A stretch of DNA of 64,000 nt, from contig JALHMM010000008.1 in NCBI GenBank assembly GCA_022844045.1, positions 46,716-110,715 of the forward strand, given 5' to 3'. The DNA comes from Reyranellaceae bacterium. Its GTDB lineage: Bacteria > Pseudomonadota > Alphaproteobacteria > Reyranellales > Reyranellaceae. Of the stretch, positions 46,369-56,736 are shown piece after piece (the stretch's first letter is position 1; each line of letters starts with the position of its first letter). The position numbers and the translations under genes were made by a program. The notes below the pieces were generated by a model. It was given only the letters and a program-made list of their open reading frames with translations, did no database searches and had not been told where the DNA came from.

Positions 46369-47067
46369 ATGCTCCGTACGGTTTTGGCAGTTGTCGTGAT
46401 CGCTCTCGCCGGCGCGTCCGCCGCGCGGGCGCAGACCTACGACCAGCTCAGCGCCTGGTGCTATGGCGACTCGACCGACGATCAGACGATCCAGGGCTGC
46501 GACGCGGTGATCTCCTCGGGTCGCGCGCAAGGCAAGGATCTGGCGGCAGCCTATGGCGCACGCGCCTATGCCTACAACCGCAAGGGCGACTACGCGCGCG
46601 CCATGGTCGATCACGACGTCGCCATCCGCATGAACCCCGAAGACGCGATGCTGCGCAACAACCGCGGCTGGACCTACAACAACATGCGCCAGTACGACCG
46701 CGCGCTGATCGATCTCAACGAGGCGATCCGCCTGAACCCGCGGCTGGCCGAGGCCTACAACAACCGCGGCGTCGCCTATAACGGCCTGCGCCAGTTCGAC
46801 CGCGCCATCCAGGAGTACGACGAGGCGATCCGCCTGCGCCCCGGCTATCCCGTCGCCACGCGCAACCGCGACCTCGCGATCCGCAATCGTGACCAGGCCG
46901 GCGGTGGCACCGGACGCAACACGGGCGGCAGCCTGAGCGGCGGTCCAACGCCCAGCGCTCCCGTCACCGGTGCCCCCGCCACGTCAGGCAACAGCAGCGG
47001 CGGACCCGCCGCTACCGGCGGCAACAATCTCGTCCTGGAACGAACCCCCGAGACCAATCCACGCTGA
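46369..47067 (+). CDS. Exported TPR-repeat protein
   Basis: About 232 aa from the ATG at 46369, chosen for GGAGG 5 nt upstream; the ATG at 46357 overlaps the preceding stop. A signal peptide (MLRTVLAVVVIALAGASAARAQ) is followed by about three TPRs (AYNRKGDYARAMVDHDVAIRMNPED, NNRGWTYNNMRQYDRALIDLNEAIRLNPR, NNRGVAYNGLRQFDRAIQEYDEAIRLRPG). A low-complexity Gly/Ser/Pro/Thr tail closes it. It probably acts as a periplasmic scaffold; partners are unknown. Confidence 0.88.
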   Translation: MLRTVLAVVVIALAGASAARAQTYDQLSAWCYGDSTDDQTIQGCDAVISSGRAQGKDLAAAYGARAYAYNRKGDYARAMVDHDVAIRMNPEDAMLRNNRGWTYNNMRQYDRALIDLNEAIRLNPRLAEAYNNRGVAYNGLRQFDRAIQEYDEAIRLRPGYPVATRNRDLAIRNRDQAGGGTGRNTGGSLSGGPTPSAPVTGAPATSGNSSGGPAATGGNNLVLERTPETNPR

Positions 47068-47068
47068 C

Positions 47069-47107
47069 GTTTTCCTTCTCCCCGCCTTCGCGAGGAGAAG
47101 GGAAAAC
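47069..47107. terminator. Bidirectional hairpin terminator (family A short repeat)
   Basis: GTTTTCCTTCTCC opposite GGAGAAGGGAAAAC with a GC-rich loop, giving a stem with a run of T on one strand and A on the other, between the convergent TPR and creD genes. Its core is the same CCTTCTCC/GGAGAAGG as the long family A repeat at 18843-18997. Confidence 0.7.
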
Positions 47108-47108
47108 C

Positions 47109-48506
47109 TCAGCCGTTACCAGCCCGCCCGATATTGCGCGTGGCGTACATCAGGCCGGTGAGCGCGGCGAAAAGCGCCAGCGAGCCGCCGAGCAGCGACC
47201 AGTTCTCGGCCTGCAGCAGCATGTAGAGATAGGCGAAGAGCGCCGCGCTGCCGGTCGCGAACAGGATCGTGAAGCGCCGCTGGTGCGTGGCGTGCCAAGT
47301 GTACCAGGCGGTCTGCGCCACGACGCTGGCGGCGGCCAGCGTATAGGCGGCGACGAAGCCCAGATGCTCGCCGGCCGACAGCAGCAACAGCGGGAACAGC
47401 GCCATCGCCGCGCCCGACAGCGCGTACTGCACGGGATGCAGGCGCGCACGGCCGGCGATCTCGAAGGCGAGGTAGAGCGCGAAGACGCAGCCGACCGTGA
47501 GCAGCCCGTACTTCAGCATACGGTCGACACCGCGATAAGGCGTCACCGGCTGCACCAGGTTCACGCCGAAGGCCGAATCGGCCAGGCGCTTGATCAGGGT
47601 CGCCGACGAGCCGTCGGCCGAGGTGCCGGCGTTGCCGAAGCCGCGACCGAGGATCGAGACCTGCCAGCGCGCATCGAAACGATCGGCGCCGATACGCTGC
47701 TCGACCGGACGGAACGGGCCGAAGAAGCCCGGGTCGGCCCACGGCGCGCCGACCTTCACCTCGGTGAGGTTGCCGGCGGGTTCGAAGGCGATGCGCTCGC
47801 TGCCGTTGATCGTGAAGCTGATCTCGAAGCGCACGCCATCGGCCAGGCGGGTGGCGTCGAGGCCGGCGATGGCCGCGTCGATGGCCGCCTTGCGGCGGCG
47901 CTCGGCGACCGCCATCTCGGGACCGCGCGTCGCCGGCTCGAAGGTCAGGGGCACACCATCGATGGTCGCGCTGGTGATGCGCAGCGCGCGCAGGTCGCCC
48001 GCCGCCAGCATAAGCCGCGCGCCACTGAAACGCAGGCGCGTGATCGCGCCCATGCCCTCGCCCTCGCGTTCCTGCCAGCGGAAGCGGCCGCTGAGCTTGA
48101 CCTCCGAGGTGTAGACGACCGCTTCGAACATGCCGCGGTGGCGGATCTGCGGCTGCAGCGCGACATCGATGTTGAGCTGGTCGGGCAGGATCAACGCTTC
48201 GTCGCGACCGCGCACCGAGTCGTGCGGCACCAGCAGCAGCGGCCCGAGCAGGGTCTGCGCGTGGCCCCAGGACGAGGTGATCTCGGCGCGCGCCGAATCA
48301 AGCAAGCGCGACCGGTCGTTCACCGTGTCGGCGATCAGCGCGAGCGGCAGGCCGTAGCACAGGGCCAGCACGGCGAGCAGCGCCATCTTCAGGCCGAGCC
48401 GCACGCTGAACGGCCAGTTGGCGATGATCTCCCGCATCGTGGGCGAGCGCGCCGGTCCTGCCGGCGGACCGGAAGGGGGCGTCGGGCCGGCGGTGATGTC
48501 CGTCAT
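47109..48506 (-). CDS. creD: Inner membrane protein CreD
   Basis: About 465 aa from the ATG at 48506 (MTDITAGPTPPSG). One N-terminal TM (FSVRLGLKMALLAVLALCYGLPLALI), a large periplasmic domain (LLDSARAEITSSWGHAQTLLGPLLLVP), and about five TM segments near the C-terminus with TPYRGVDRMLKYGLLTVGCVFALYLAFE and PVQYALSGAAMALFPLLLLSAGEHLGF. CreD has an envelope-related but unclear role. It is divergent from a CreB/CreC-like two-component system, matching the creBCD regulon. The upstream reading frame is discounted. Confidence 0.93.
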   Translation of the reverse strand: MTDITAGPTPPSGPPAGPARSPTMREIIANWPFSVRLGLKMALLAVLALCYGLPLALIADTVNDRSRLLDSARAEITSSWGHAQTLLGPLLLVPHDSVRGRDEALILPDQLNIDVALQPQIRHRGMFEAVVYTSEVKLSGRFRWQEREGEGMGAITRLRFSGARLMLAAGDLRALRITSATIDGVPLTFEPATRGPEMAVAERRRKAAIDAAIAGLDATRLADGVRFEISFTINGSERIAFEPAGNLTEVKVGAPWADPGFFGPFRPVEQRIGADRFDARWQVSILGRGFGNAGTSADGSSATLIKRLADSAFGVNLVQPVTPYRGVDRMLKYGLLTVGCVFALYLAFEIAGRARLHPVQYALSGAAMALFPLLLLSAGEHLGFVAAYTLAAASVVAQTAWYTWHATHQRRFTILFATGSAALFAYLYMLLQAENWSLLGGSLALFAALTGLMYATRNIGRAGNG

Positions 48507-48669
48507 GGCTGCGCTGCTCCTGCTGCCTGCTGTCTGTTGGGCCAAGCTGCGCGCGCCGTCAGGGGCGGGCGAGGCATGACGGTGCGCGATGGCCGGAAAG
48601 ATCGTGCAAAACCGGTGCAGCGCGCTTCCACGTCTCGACATCGCCGCGATGTGCGTGTTTCCTGCACAT

Positions 48670-49383
48670 ATGGCACGCATCCTCGTGGTCGATGACGACC
48701 GACATATCCGCGACGTAGTGGTCTTCGCCCTGCGCAAGGAAGGCTTCAGCACCTGCGAGGCGGCCGACGGCGCCGCCGCGTTGGAAGGCGTCGAGAAGGA
48801 GAAGCCCGACCTCGTCGTGCTCGACGTCATGATGCCGGAGCTCGACGGCGTCGAGGTCTGCCGCCGCCTGCGCGCCAGCAGCGCGGTGCCGGTGATCTTC
48901 CTGTCGTCCAAGGACGGCGAGGTCGATCGGATCATCGGCCTCGAGCTGGGCGGTGACGACTACGTGGTCAAGCCGTTCAGCCCGCGCGAGCTGGTGGCGC
49001 GCGTCAAGGCGGTACTGCGCCGGCGCGCCGAGGGCGGCAACGGCGCCGCGTCATCGGTGTCCGAGGGCGAGCCGCCACCGCATCGCCTGCTGGTGCGCGG
49101 CGGCCTGTCGCTCGACCTCGACGCCCATGTCGCGAACTGGGAGGGCACGGCGCTGACCTTGACCGCGACCGAGTTCGCGATGCTCAAGGCGCTGGCCGAG
49201 CGTCCGGGCAAGGTGTTCTCGCGCGACAACCTGATGGACCTCGCCTACGACGATCGGCGCTATGTCAGCGACCGTACCATCGACAGCCATGTCCGGCGCA
49301 TCCGCGCCAAGCTCGCCGCCGCCGGCGGCGCGCCGATCGAGACGGTGCACGGCGTCGGCTACAAGCTGGTGATCGCGCGATGA
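48670..49383 (+). CDS. OmpR/PhoB-family response regulator (CreB-like)
   Basis: About 237 aa from the ATG at 48670. Receiver domain MARILVVDDDRHIRDVVVFALRKEGFSTCEAADGAAAL with the phosphoacceptor Asp in LVVLDVMMPELDGVEVCRRL. Winged-helix output domain GTALTLTATEFAMLKALAERPGKVFSRDNLMDLAYDDRRYVSDRTIDSHVRRIRAKL. The start of the kinase gene overlaps its stop by 4 nt (ATGA). creD divergent on the other side is the expected target. The symbol creB is plausible but not used because other OmpR-type pairs look alike. Confidence 0.93.
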   Translation: MARILVVDDDRHIRDVVVFALRKEGFSTCEAADGAAALEGVEKEKPDLVVLDVMMPELDGVEVCRRLRASSAVPVIFLSSKDGEVDRIIGLELGGDDYVVKPFSPRELVARVKAVLRRRAEGGNGAASSVSEGEPPPHRLLVRGGLSLDLDAHVANWEGTALTLTATEFAMLKALAERPGKVFSRDNLMDLAYDDRRYVSDRTIDSHVRRIRAKLAAAGGAPIETVHGVGYKLVIAR

Positions 49384-50975
49384 AGTGGCGGCCGCGGCTG
49401 CGCACGCTGCTGCTGCTCGCCAATCTCGTGTTGCTCGCTCTGCCGCTGACCGGCGTCTTCCTGCTGCGGCTCTACGAAAGCGCGCTGATCCGCCAGACCG
49501 AGTCGGAGCTGATGGGCCAGGCCGCGCTGATCGCCGCGATGTACCGCGTCGACTGGCTGCGCGCGGCGCCCGACGGCGCGTTCTCGACCATGCCGCTCAG
49601 CAAGGCGCCGCCGCCCGACGGGCCGTGGCAGCCGATCCTGGCTAATCTCGACCTCGCCGACGATCCCATCCTGCCGGAGATCATCACGACCGCGATGCCG
49701 GTGGCGGATCCGCATCCTGTGGCCCGGCAGATCGCCACCGACATCAAGCCCGTGCTCGTCCAGGCGCAGCGCCAGACCCTGGCCGGCATCCGCATCCTCG
49801 ACCATCGCGGCGTGGTCGCCGGCAGCACCGGCGAGGACGAGGGCCGGGCGCTGGACGCCATGGTCGAGGTGGCGCGTGCGCTGGAGGGCCGCGCCACCGC
49901 GGTCATGCGCCGCCGCCCGCCGGTGCAGCAGGAGTTCCTCTCGCCGCTGTCGATCAGCCGTGGCGCCAGCGTGCGGGTCTTCGCCGCCGTGCCGGTCATC
50001 GAAGGCAATCGCGTGCTGGGCGCGATCCTGTTGCTGCGCACGCCCCGCACGCTCGACCAGGCGCTGCACGGCAAGCGCTACGAGCTGATGGCCCTCTTGG
50101 CGCTCATGCTCGCGGCCGGCGTCGGCATGGCGGTGTTCACGGCGCTGACCGTCAGCCGGCCGGTGACCCGCGTCGTCGCCCAGGCGCGCCGCGTGGCGGC
50201 GGGCGAACGCGGCGCCGTGACGCCGCTGCCGCATCGCTTCACCCGCGAGGTCGCCGAGCTCTCGGCCTCGCTGCAGATCATGGCCGACACGCTGGAGCGC
50301 CGCGCCGACTACATCAGGGACTTCACGGTCGAGGTCGGCCACGAGTTCAAGACACCCCTGGCCTCGATGAAGGGCGCGCTGGAACTGCTGCGCGAGGATT
50401 TCGAGGCGATGCCGGTCGAGGACAGACGGCGTTTCCTCGACAACATGGCCGAGGACGTCGAGCGGCTGGACCGCCTCACCCGCCGCCTGCTCGACCTCGC
50501 CCACGCCGATGCGCTGGCGCCGCGCACCGACGCGCGCTGCGAGGTCGGCGCGGCGCTGGCGACGACGATCGAACGGCACCGCGAGCTGGGCTTGGCCATC
50601 CAGGTCGAGACCGACACGCCGGCGACAGTGGCGATCGACGCGGAAACCCTGTCATCGGTCGTTTCCCTCCTGCTCGACAACGTGCGCCAGCACGTCGGGC
50701 CGAACGCAACGGTCCGCATCGGCTGGACGGTGGCCGACGATCGGGTCCACCTGACCGTCGCCGACGACGGCCCGGGCATCTCATCAGGCAATCGCGACCG
50801 GGTCTTCGACCGCTTCTTCACCACCGCCCGCGAGACCGGCGGTACCGGCCTCGGCCTGCCCATCGCCCGCGCCAATCTGGCCGCCTATGGCGGCGATATC
50901 AGGCTGGCCAAAGGTGGCGGCGGCACCAAGTTCGAGATCACGCTTCCTGGGGGCGTCGGCGGCCCCACGCCTTGA
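49380..50975 (+). CDS. Sensor histidine kinase (CreC-like)
   Basis: 531 aa. A first TM (LRTLLLLANLVLLALPLTGVFLLRL), a periplasmic sensing part of roughly 200 residues, a second TM (LMALLALMLAAGVGMAVFTALTV), a HAMP-like stretch, the H-box EVGHEFKTPLASMKGALELLRED and the ATP-binding motifs VHLTVADDGPGISS and TGGTGLGLPIARANL. It phosphorylates the upstream-encoded regulator. It is followed after 34 nt by prfC. Confidence 0.93.
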   Translation: MKWRPRLRTLLLLANLVLLALPLTGVFLLRLYESALIRQTESELMGQAALIAAMYRVDWLRAAPDGAFSTMPLSKAPPPDGPWQPILANLDLADDPILPEIITTAMPVADPHPVARQIATDIKPVLVQAQRQTLAGIRILDHRGVVAGSTGEDEGRALDAMVEVARALEGRATAVMRRRPPVQQEFLSPLSISRGASVRVFAAVPVIEGNRVLGAILLLRTPRTLDQALHGKRYELMALLALMLAAGVGMAVFTALTVSRPVTRVVAQARRVAAGERGAVTPLPHRFTREVAELSASLQIMADTLERRADYIRDFTVEVGHEFKTPLASMKGALELLREDFEAMPVEDRRRFLDNMAEDVERLDRLTRRLLDLAHADALAPRTDARCEVGAALATTIERHRELGLAIQVETDTPATVAIDAETLSSVVSLLLDNVRQHVGPNATVRIGWTVADDRVHLTVADDGPGISSGNRDRVFDRFFTTARETGGTGLGLPIARANLAAYGGDIRLAKGGGGTKFEITLPGGVGGPTP

Positions 50976-51009
50976 CCCTGCCGCATGGGCGCGCTACCCC
51001 GCGCACCCC

Positions 51010-52622
<1,613 letters not shown>

Positions 52623-52623
<1 letters not shown>

Positions 52624-52970
52624 TGGCCATCACCCGTATCGATCCCGGCCCACGCCTGGCCGAGGCGGTGATCCACGACGATCGCGTCTATCTCTCGGGC
52701 ATGATTCCGGAAGACACATCGCTCGACATCACCGGGCAGGTGAAGCAGGCGCTGGCCGAGATCGACGCGCTGCTCAAGCGCGCCGACACCGACAAGACGA
52801 AGATTCTGTCGGCGGTGATCTGGCTGAAGGACATCAGCGATTTCGCCGCCATGAACGCGGTGTGGGACGCCTGGGTGGTGCCCGGCCAGACCCCGGCGCG
52901 TGCCACGGTGCAGGCCCGCCTCAACGATCCTGATATGAAGGTCGAGATCATGGTGGTCGCCGCCCGATGA
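52623..52970 (+). CDS. RidA/YjgF-family protein
   Basis: 115 aa. AITRIDPGPRLAEAVIHDDRVYLSGMIPEDTSLDITGQVKQALAEIDALLKRA and NPDMKVEIMVVAAR-like end (LNDPDMKVEIMVVAAR) match the family; AVWDAWVVPGQTPARATVQARL carries the conserved Arg. RidA enzymes deaminate reactive enamine/imine intermediates. Overlaps prfC by one base and the next gene by 4 nt. Confidence 0.93.
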
Positions 52971-53575
52971 TCGCGCGCCGTACCCTCCTTCTCGCTGGCC
53001 TTGCCGGCGCGCTCGCCACGCCGGCGCGCGCCGCGGCGACGATCGGCGAGCCAGCGCCGGACTTCGATCGCCCAGACATCAACGGCCAGCGGGTGCGACT
53101 GTCGGCGCTCGTCGGCCGCGTCGTCGTGCTGGAGTGGAGCAACCCGCTCTGCCCCTTCGCCGGCAAGCATTACAGCGCCGGCACGATGCAGGCGCTGCAG
53201 CAGGAGGCCCGGGAGGCCGGCGGGGCCTGGCTCACCGTCTTCTCGGATCCGCCCGATGCCGTGGGTCACGTGTCGGATCTCGAGGCGGAACTCGTCGCCG
53301 AACAGCGCAAGTCGAAGGCCACCGCCATCCTGCTCGATCACGACACGACGCTCGCGCGCAGCTTCGGCGCGCGCAACACGCCGCACATTTTCATCGTCGA
53401 TCGTGGCGGCAGACTCGCCTATGCCGGCGGCATGGACAGCATCGCCTCGACAAAAATTGAGGATATCGCCCAGGCCGAGCCGTTCGCGCGCGACGCCTTG
53501 CGCGCGGTGATCGCCGGCCGCGCGGTCGAGCGACCGCTGACCAAGCCCTATGGCTGCCCGGTGAAGTATCTGTAG
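52967..53575 (+). CDS. Exported redoxin/thioredoxin-like peroxiredoxin
   Basis: 202 aa. Signal peptide MIARRTLLLAGLAGALATPARAA, then IGEPAPDFDRPDINGQRVRLSALVGRVVVLEWSNPLCPFAGKHY, where only one Cys stands at the active site. TLARSFGARNTPHIFIVDRGGRLAYAGGMD and the C-terminal PYGCPVKYL are typical of this redoxin subgroup. It probably reduces peroxides or thiols in the periplasm. Last gene of the two-component-prfC-ridA run; ATGA overlap with ridA. Confidence 0.9.
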   Translation: MIARRTLLLAGLAGALATPARAAATIGEPAPDFDRPDINGQRVRLSALVGRVVVLEWSNPLCPFAGKHYSAGTMQALQQEAREAGGAWLTVFSDPPDAVGHVSDLEAELVAEQRKSKATAILLDHDTTLARSFGARNTPHIFIVDRGGRLAYAGGMDSIASTKIEDIAQAEPFARDALRAVIAGRAVERPLTKPYGCPVKYL

Positions 53576-53593
53576 TCGGGTGCGCCCGACACC

Positions 53594-54298
53594 TCAGCTT
53601 TTGTCGGCGTCGCCGGCGATCCAGGGATAAACGAACCCCGCCAGCGCCGCGCCGATGACCGGTGCGACCCAGAACAGCCAGAGCTGCTGCAGCGCCCAGC
53701 CCTGCACGAAGATCGCCGGACCGGTGCTGCGCGCCGGGTTCACCGAGGTGTTGGTCACCGGAATGCTGATGAGGTGGATCAAGGTCAGGCCCAGCCCGAT
53801 GGCGATCGGCGCGAAGCCGGCGGGGGCCCGCTTGTCGGTGGCGCCCAGGATGATCACCAGGAACATGAAGGTCATGACGACCTCGGTCACCAGGCCGGCG
53901 ACCAGCGAGTACTTGCCCGGCGAGTGGTCGGCATAACCGTTGGAGGCCAGGCCGCCCGCGAGATCGAAGCCCGCCTTGCCGCTGGCGATCAGGTAGAGCA
54001 CGCCGGCGCCGACGATGCCGCCCACGACCTGCGCGACGATGTAGTAGGCCATCTCGCCCGCCGGGAAGCGCCGGGCGACGACAAGGCCCACGGTGACCGC
54101 CGGGTTGAGATGGCAGCCCGAGACATGGCCGATGGCATAGGCCATGGTCAGCACGGTCAGGCCGAAGGCGATCGAGACGCCGGTCAGGCCGATGCCGACA
54201 CTGGGAAACGCCGCGGCCAGAACGGCGCTGCCGCAGCCGCCCAACACGAGCCAGAACGTGCCGAGACATTCGGCGGCAAGTCGCTTCGACAGTGGCAT
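53594..54298 (-). CDS. aqpZ: Aquaporin Z
   Basis: About 234 aa from the ATG at 54298, with GGGAGGGGG upstream. Six TM segments and both NPA loops are present: [13 protein letters not shown] and [36 protein letters not shown] is the standard start. It conducts water. The Arg after the second NPA is intact, which favours strict water selectivity over glycerol. Confidence 0.96.
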   Translation of the reverse strand: MPLSKRLAAECLGTFWLVLGGCGSAVLAAAFPSVGIGLTGVSIAFGLTVLTMAYAIGHVSGCHLNPAVTVGLVVARRFPAGEMAYYIVAQVVGGIVGAGVLYLIASGKAGFDLAGGLASNGYADHSPGKYSLVAGLVTEVVMTFMFLVIILGATDKRAPAGFAPIAIGLGLTLIHLISIPVTNTSVNPARSTGPAIFVQGWALQQLWLFWVAPVIGAALAGFVYPWIAGDADKS

Positions 54299-54395
54299 GC
54301 TTCCCCCTCCCGCGTCGCGTGACGCGGCCCCAGCCCATAGTAGCGCGTCCGTCGCCGGCACGCCAAAGAACACGCGATGACAGATGGTCGTGCGG

Positions 54396-54791
54396 CTAGT
54401 CCGATGCCGGCGGCTGATAGCCCTTGGGCGCTTCCTGCATCAGCGACAGGATGTGGCCGTCGGGATCGCGGAAGAACGTCATCCATAGGTCGTGATCCGG
54501 CATCTTCGCGATGAGATGCGGCTTGTCGTCGAAGACCACGCCGCGCGCCGACAGTTCCTTGTACGCCAGCGCGATATCGGCGACGCGGAAGTAGATCACG
54601 CTCTCGCCCGGAGCCTTGGACGGCGGGGTCTTCTCGATCATCAACCGCACGCCGGCGCAATCGAAGAAGGTCAGGTCGCCGAAGCGGAACAGCTTCCGCA
54701 GGCCCAGCACGCCGCCATAGAAGGCCTCGGCGCGATCGACGTCGGCGACGGCGCGGGCGATCTGTCCGATTGGCCCCAGGGCGAGTGGCAT
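54396..54791 (-). CDS. VOC/glyoxalase-family protein
   Basis: 131 aa with two beta-alpha-beta-beta-beta repeats: [31 protein letters not shown] and [25 protein letters not shown], ending [22 protein letters not shown] with a metal-type Glu near the end. Could be a glyoxalase, dioxygenase or resistance-type VOC enzyme. Substrate unknown. Confidence 0.9.
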   Translation of the reverse strand: MPLALGPIGQIARAVADVDRAEAFYGGVLGLRKLFRFGDLTFFDCAGVRLMIEKTPPSKAPGESVIYFRVADIALAYKELSARGVVFDDKPHLIAKMPDHDLWMTFFRDPDGHILSLMQEAPKGYQPPASD

Positions 54792-54864
54792 GCGCGACCT
54801 CCTGACAGGCGAAGATCCTGGGGCATACTCGGGCGTTTACTAGACGAGAGAACGGGGGATCACC

Positions 54865-55239
54865 ATGGAAAGACTGATGGGCCACATTGTCAACTCGACC
54901 GACACCATCCGCGAGCTGATGATCCTTTATGTGGTCGTCGTGCTCGCCGGCGCCGGCGTGTTCTGCGTCGCCGAGCAGAAGCCGTTCTGGGACTCGCTGT
55001 GGTGGGCGGTGGTCACGGCGATGACGGTGGGCTACGGCGACTTCGCACCAGTCACCGTGGCGGGGCGCATCGCCGGCATGGTGGTCATGCACGCGATCCC
55101 GCTGTTCATCATCCCGCTGATCATCGTGCGGTTGCTGTCGACCTTCGTGAAGGACCAGAACCAGTTCACGCACGCAGAGCAGGAGCGGATCATGGCCGAC
55201 CTCGCCCGGATCAAGAAGGCGCTGAACATCCCGGACTGA
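54865..55239 (+). CDS. Small two-TM potassium channel
   Basis: 124 aa. TM1 is LMILYVVVVLAGAGVFCVAE, the pore helix is FWDSLWWAVVTAMTVGYGDF with the K+ selectivity filter TVGYGD, and TM2 is RIAGMVVMHAIPLFIIPLIIVRLLSTF. A short cytoplasmic tail follows with no RCK domain. It should form a tetrameric K+ channel. GGGGGAT precedes the ATG. Confidence 0.93.
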   Translation: MERLMGHIVNSTDTIRELMILYVVVVLAGAGVFCVAEQKPFWDSLWWAVVTAMTVGYGDFAPVTVAGRIAGMVVMHAIPLFIIPLIIVRLLSTFVKDQNQFTHAEQERIMADLARIKKALNIPD

Positions 55240-55261
55240 GGGTCAGCCCGGCGCCGCCGCT

Positions 55262-55921
55262 CTAGCCGCGCAACGCCTTGATGTTGGCGGCGTAGCGCTG
55301 CGGGCCGCCGCTGAACACCGCGGTGCCGGCGACCAGCATGTCGGCGCCGGCGGCGACGGCTTTCTTCGCCGTGTCGGGGTTGATGCCGCCATCGACCTCA
55401 AGATCGATTGTGCGGCCGGTGGCGTCGATCATCCGGCGCAGCGCGGCGATCTTGGTGAGCTGGCTTTCGATGAAGCTCTGCCCGCCGAAGCCGGGATTGA
55501 CGCTCATGACCAGCACCAGGTCGATGTCGCCGATCACGGTCTCGACCGCCGCGACTGATGTCGCCGGATTCAGTACCATGCCGGCCTTCTTGCCGAGCGA
55601 CTTGATGAGCTGGATCGAGCGGTGCGGATGGGCGCCGGCCTCGGGATGCAGCGAGACGATGTCGGCGCCGGCCTCGACATAGGCCGGGATGTAGGGATCC
55701 ACCGGCGAGATCATCAGGTGGACGTCGAAGGGCAGGCTCGTGTGCTTGCGCAGCGCCTTCACCACCATCGGCCCGACGGTGATGTTGGGCACGAAGTGGC
55801 CGTCCATCACGTCGACATGCACGACATCCGCGCCGGCGGCGGTGATCGCCTCGACCTCGCGACCCAGCGCCGCGAAGTCGGCGGAGAGGATCGACGGCGC
55901 GATTCGTGTGCGCTGCTGCAT
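55262..55921 (-). CDS. rpe: Ribulose-phosphate 3-epimerase
   Basis: 219 aa, standard length. [66 protein letters not shown] and [27 protein letters not shown] hold the metal and catalytic His/Asp residues. It interconverts ribulose 5-phosphate and xylulose 5-phosphate. No Calvin-cycle genes are adjacent, so it is the housekeeping pentose-phosphate enzyme. Confidence 0.97.
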   Translation of the reverse strand: MQQRTRIAPSILSADFAALGREVEAITAAGADVVHVDVMDGHFVPNITVGPMVVKALRKHTSLPFDVHLMISPVDPYIPAYVEAGADIVSLHPEAGAHPHRSIQLIKSLGKKAGMVLNPATSVAAVETVIGDIDLVLVMSVNPGFGGQSFIESQLTKIAALRRMIDATGRTIDLEVDGGINPDTAKKAVAAGADMLVAGTAVFSGGPQRYAANIKALRG

Positions 55922-55961
55922 GGCGCTGCCCTATCAGGTCGGGCAGCAGCCAGCAAGGCAG

Positions 55962-56612
55962 CTAGACGAAATGGTGGAAGACGTAGGCGCTCTTGTCGGT
56001 GTCCCAGGCCCAGGCTTCACCGACATGGCCGCCGGGCGAGCCGACGCCGGCGAGCCATGACAGCTCCGGCGCTTGCAGATCGGCGACGATCGCGCCGCCC
56101 CAGAGGCTCGAATCCGTGTGCGTGGCGATGGCGCCGCCGAACGGCGCCAAACCGGTCAGCCCGCCGCCCAATGCCGAATGGCCAAGGTCGACGAGCAGGT
56201 CGTGCGCGATCGCCGCGGCGGGCGCCACTTCTCCCCATCCCCAGCTCGCGAAGGCGGGCTGGTCGGGCGACATGTGAACGCTCTCGGCGGCGCTGCCGCC
56301 AAAGACCACGTCGTAGGCTTGGCCGCCCGAGGTCAACAGGCGCGGCGCGTCGTGCGCGGTGCCGCTCCAATCGCCGGGCTCGTCGTCGCTGAAGAATGGC
56401 TCTTCGTGCGATCGGTCGACCTGCACGAGTTCGTAGGCCGCCATCAGCACGTCGATGGACAGGCCTTCATCCGGCAGGGCGAGAAGACCGGCGTCGCCCG
56501 AATCGCCTGGCGTCGAGCCATGGTCGAAGTTCCAGGCGATGTTGATCGGGGCACCATCGGTGCCGGCGACCAACGGCGCTGAATCGGCGCCGCTTGCTGC
56601 GGGGTCACTCAT
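55962..56612 (-). CDS. Hypothetical acidic protein
   Basis: About 216 aa from the ATG at 56612 (MSDPAASGADSAPLVAGTD). Rich in Asp, Gly, Ala and Ser, with no signal peptide, TM segment or domain I recognise. The C-terminus is glycine-rich and ends in hydrophobic residues (KSAYVFHHFV), loosely like C-terminal type I secretion signals, but there are no RTX nonapeptides. It lies after phaZ on the same strand; the 124-nt gap contains a TTCGAC-N6-GTCGAA hairpin (56697-56714). Function unknown; the long, intact frame supports a real gene. Confidence 0.55.
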   Translation of the reverse strand: MSDPAASGADSAPLVAGTDGAPINIAWNFDHGSTPGDSGDAGLLALPDEGLSIDVLMAAYELVQVDRSHEEPFFSDDEPGDWSGTAHDAPRLLTSGGQAYDVVFGGSAAESVHMSPDQPAFASWGWGEVAPAAAIAHDLLVDLGHSALGGGLTGLAPFGGAIATHTDSSLWGGAIVADLQAPELSWLAGVGSPGGHVGEAWAWDTDKSAYVFHHFV

Positions 56613-56736
56613 AGCGTCACCATCACGAGGGGAATGCGGCGACTGTCTTTTTTTGGCGAACGTGTTGGCGGTTGCCCGCGTCACGTTTTCAGTATGTTCG
56701 ACTTATAGGTCGAAAGCCATTGCTCCGGTAGGGAAA

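Noticed and set aside
50887..51009. N-terminal extension of prfC
   Set aside because: It lies in the end of the histidine kinase gene in another frame; the ATG at 51010 gives the expected RF3 start.
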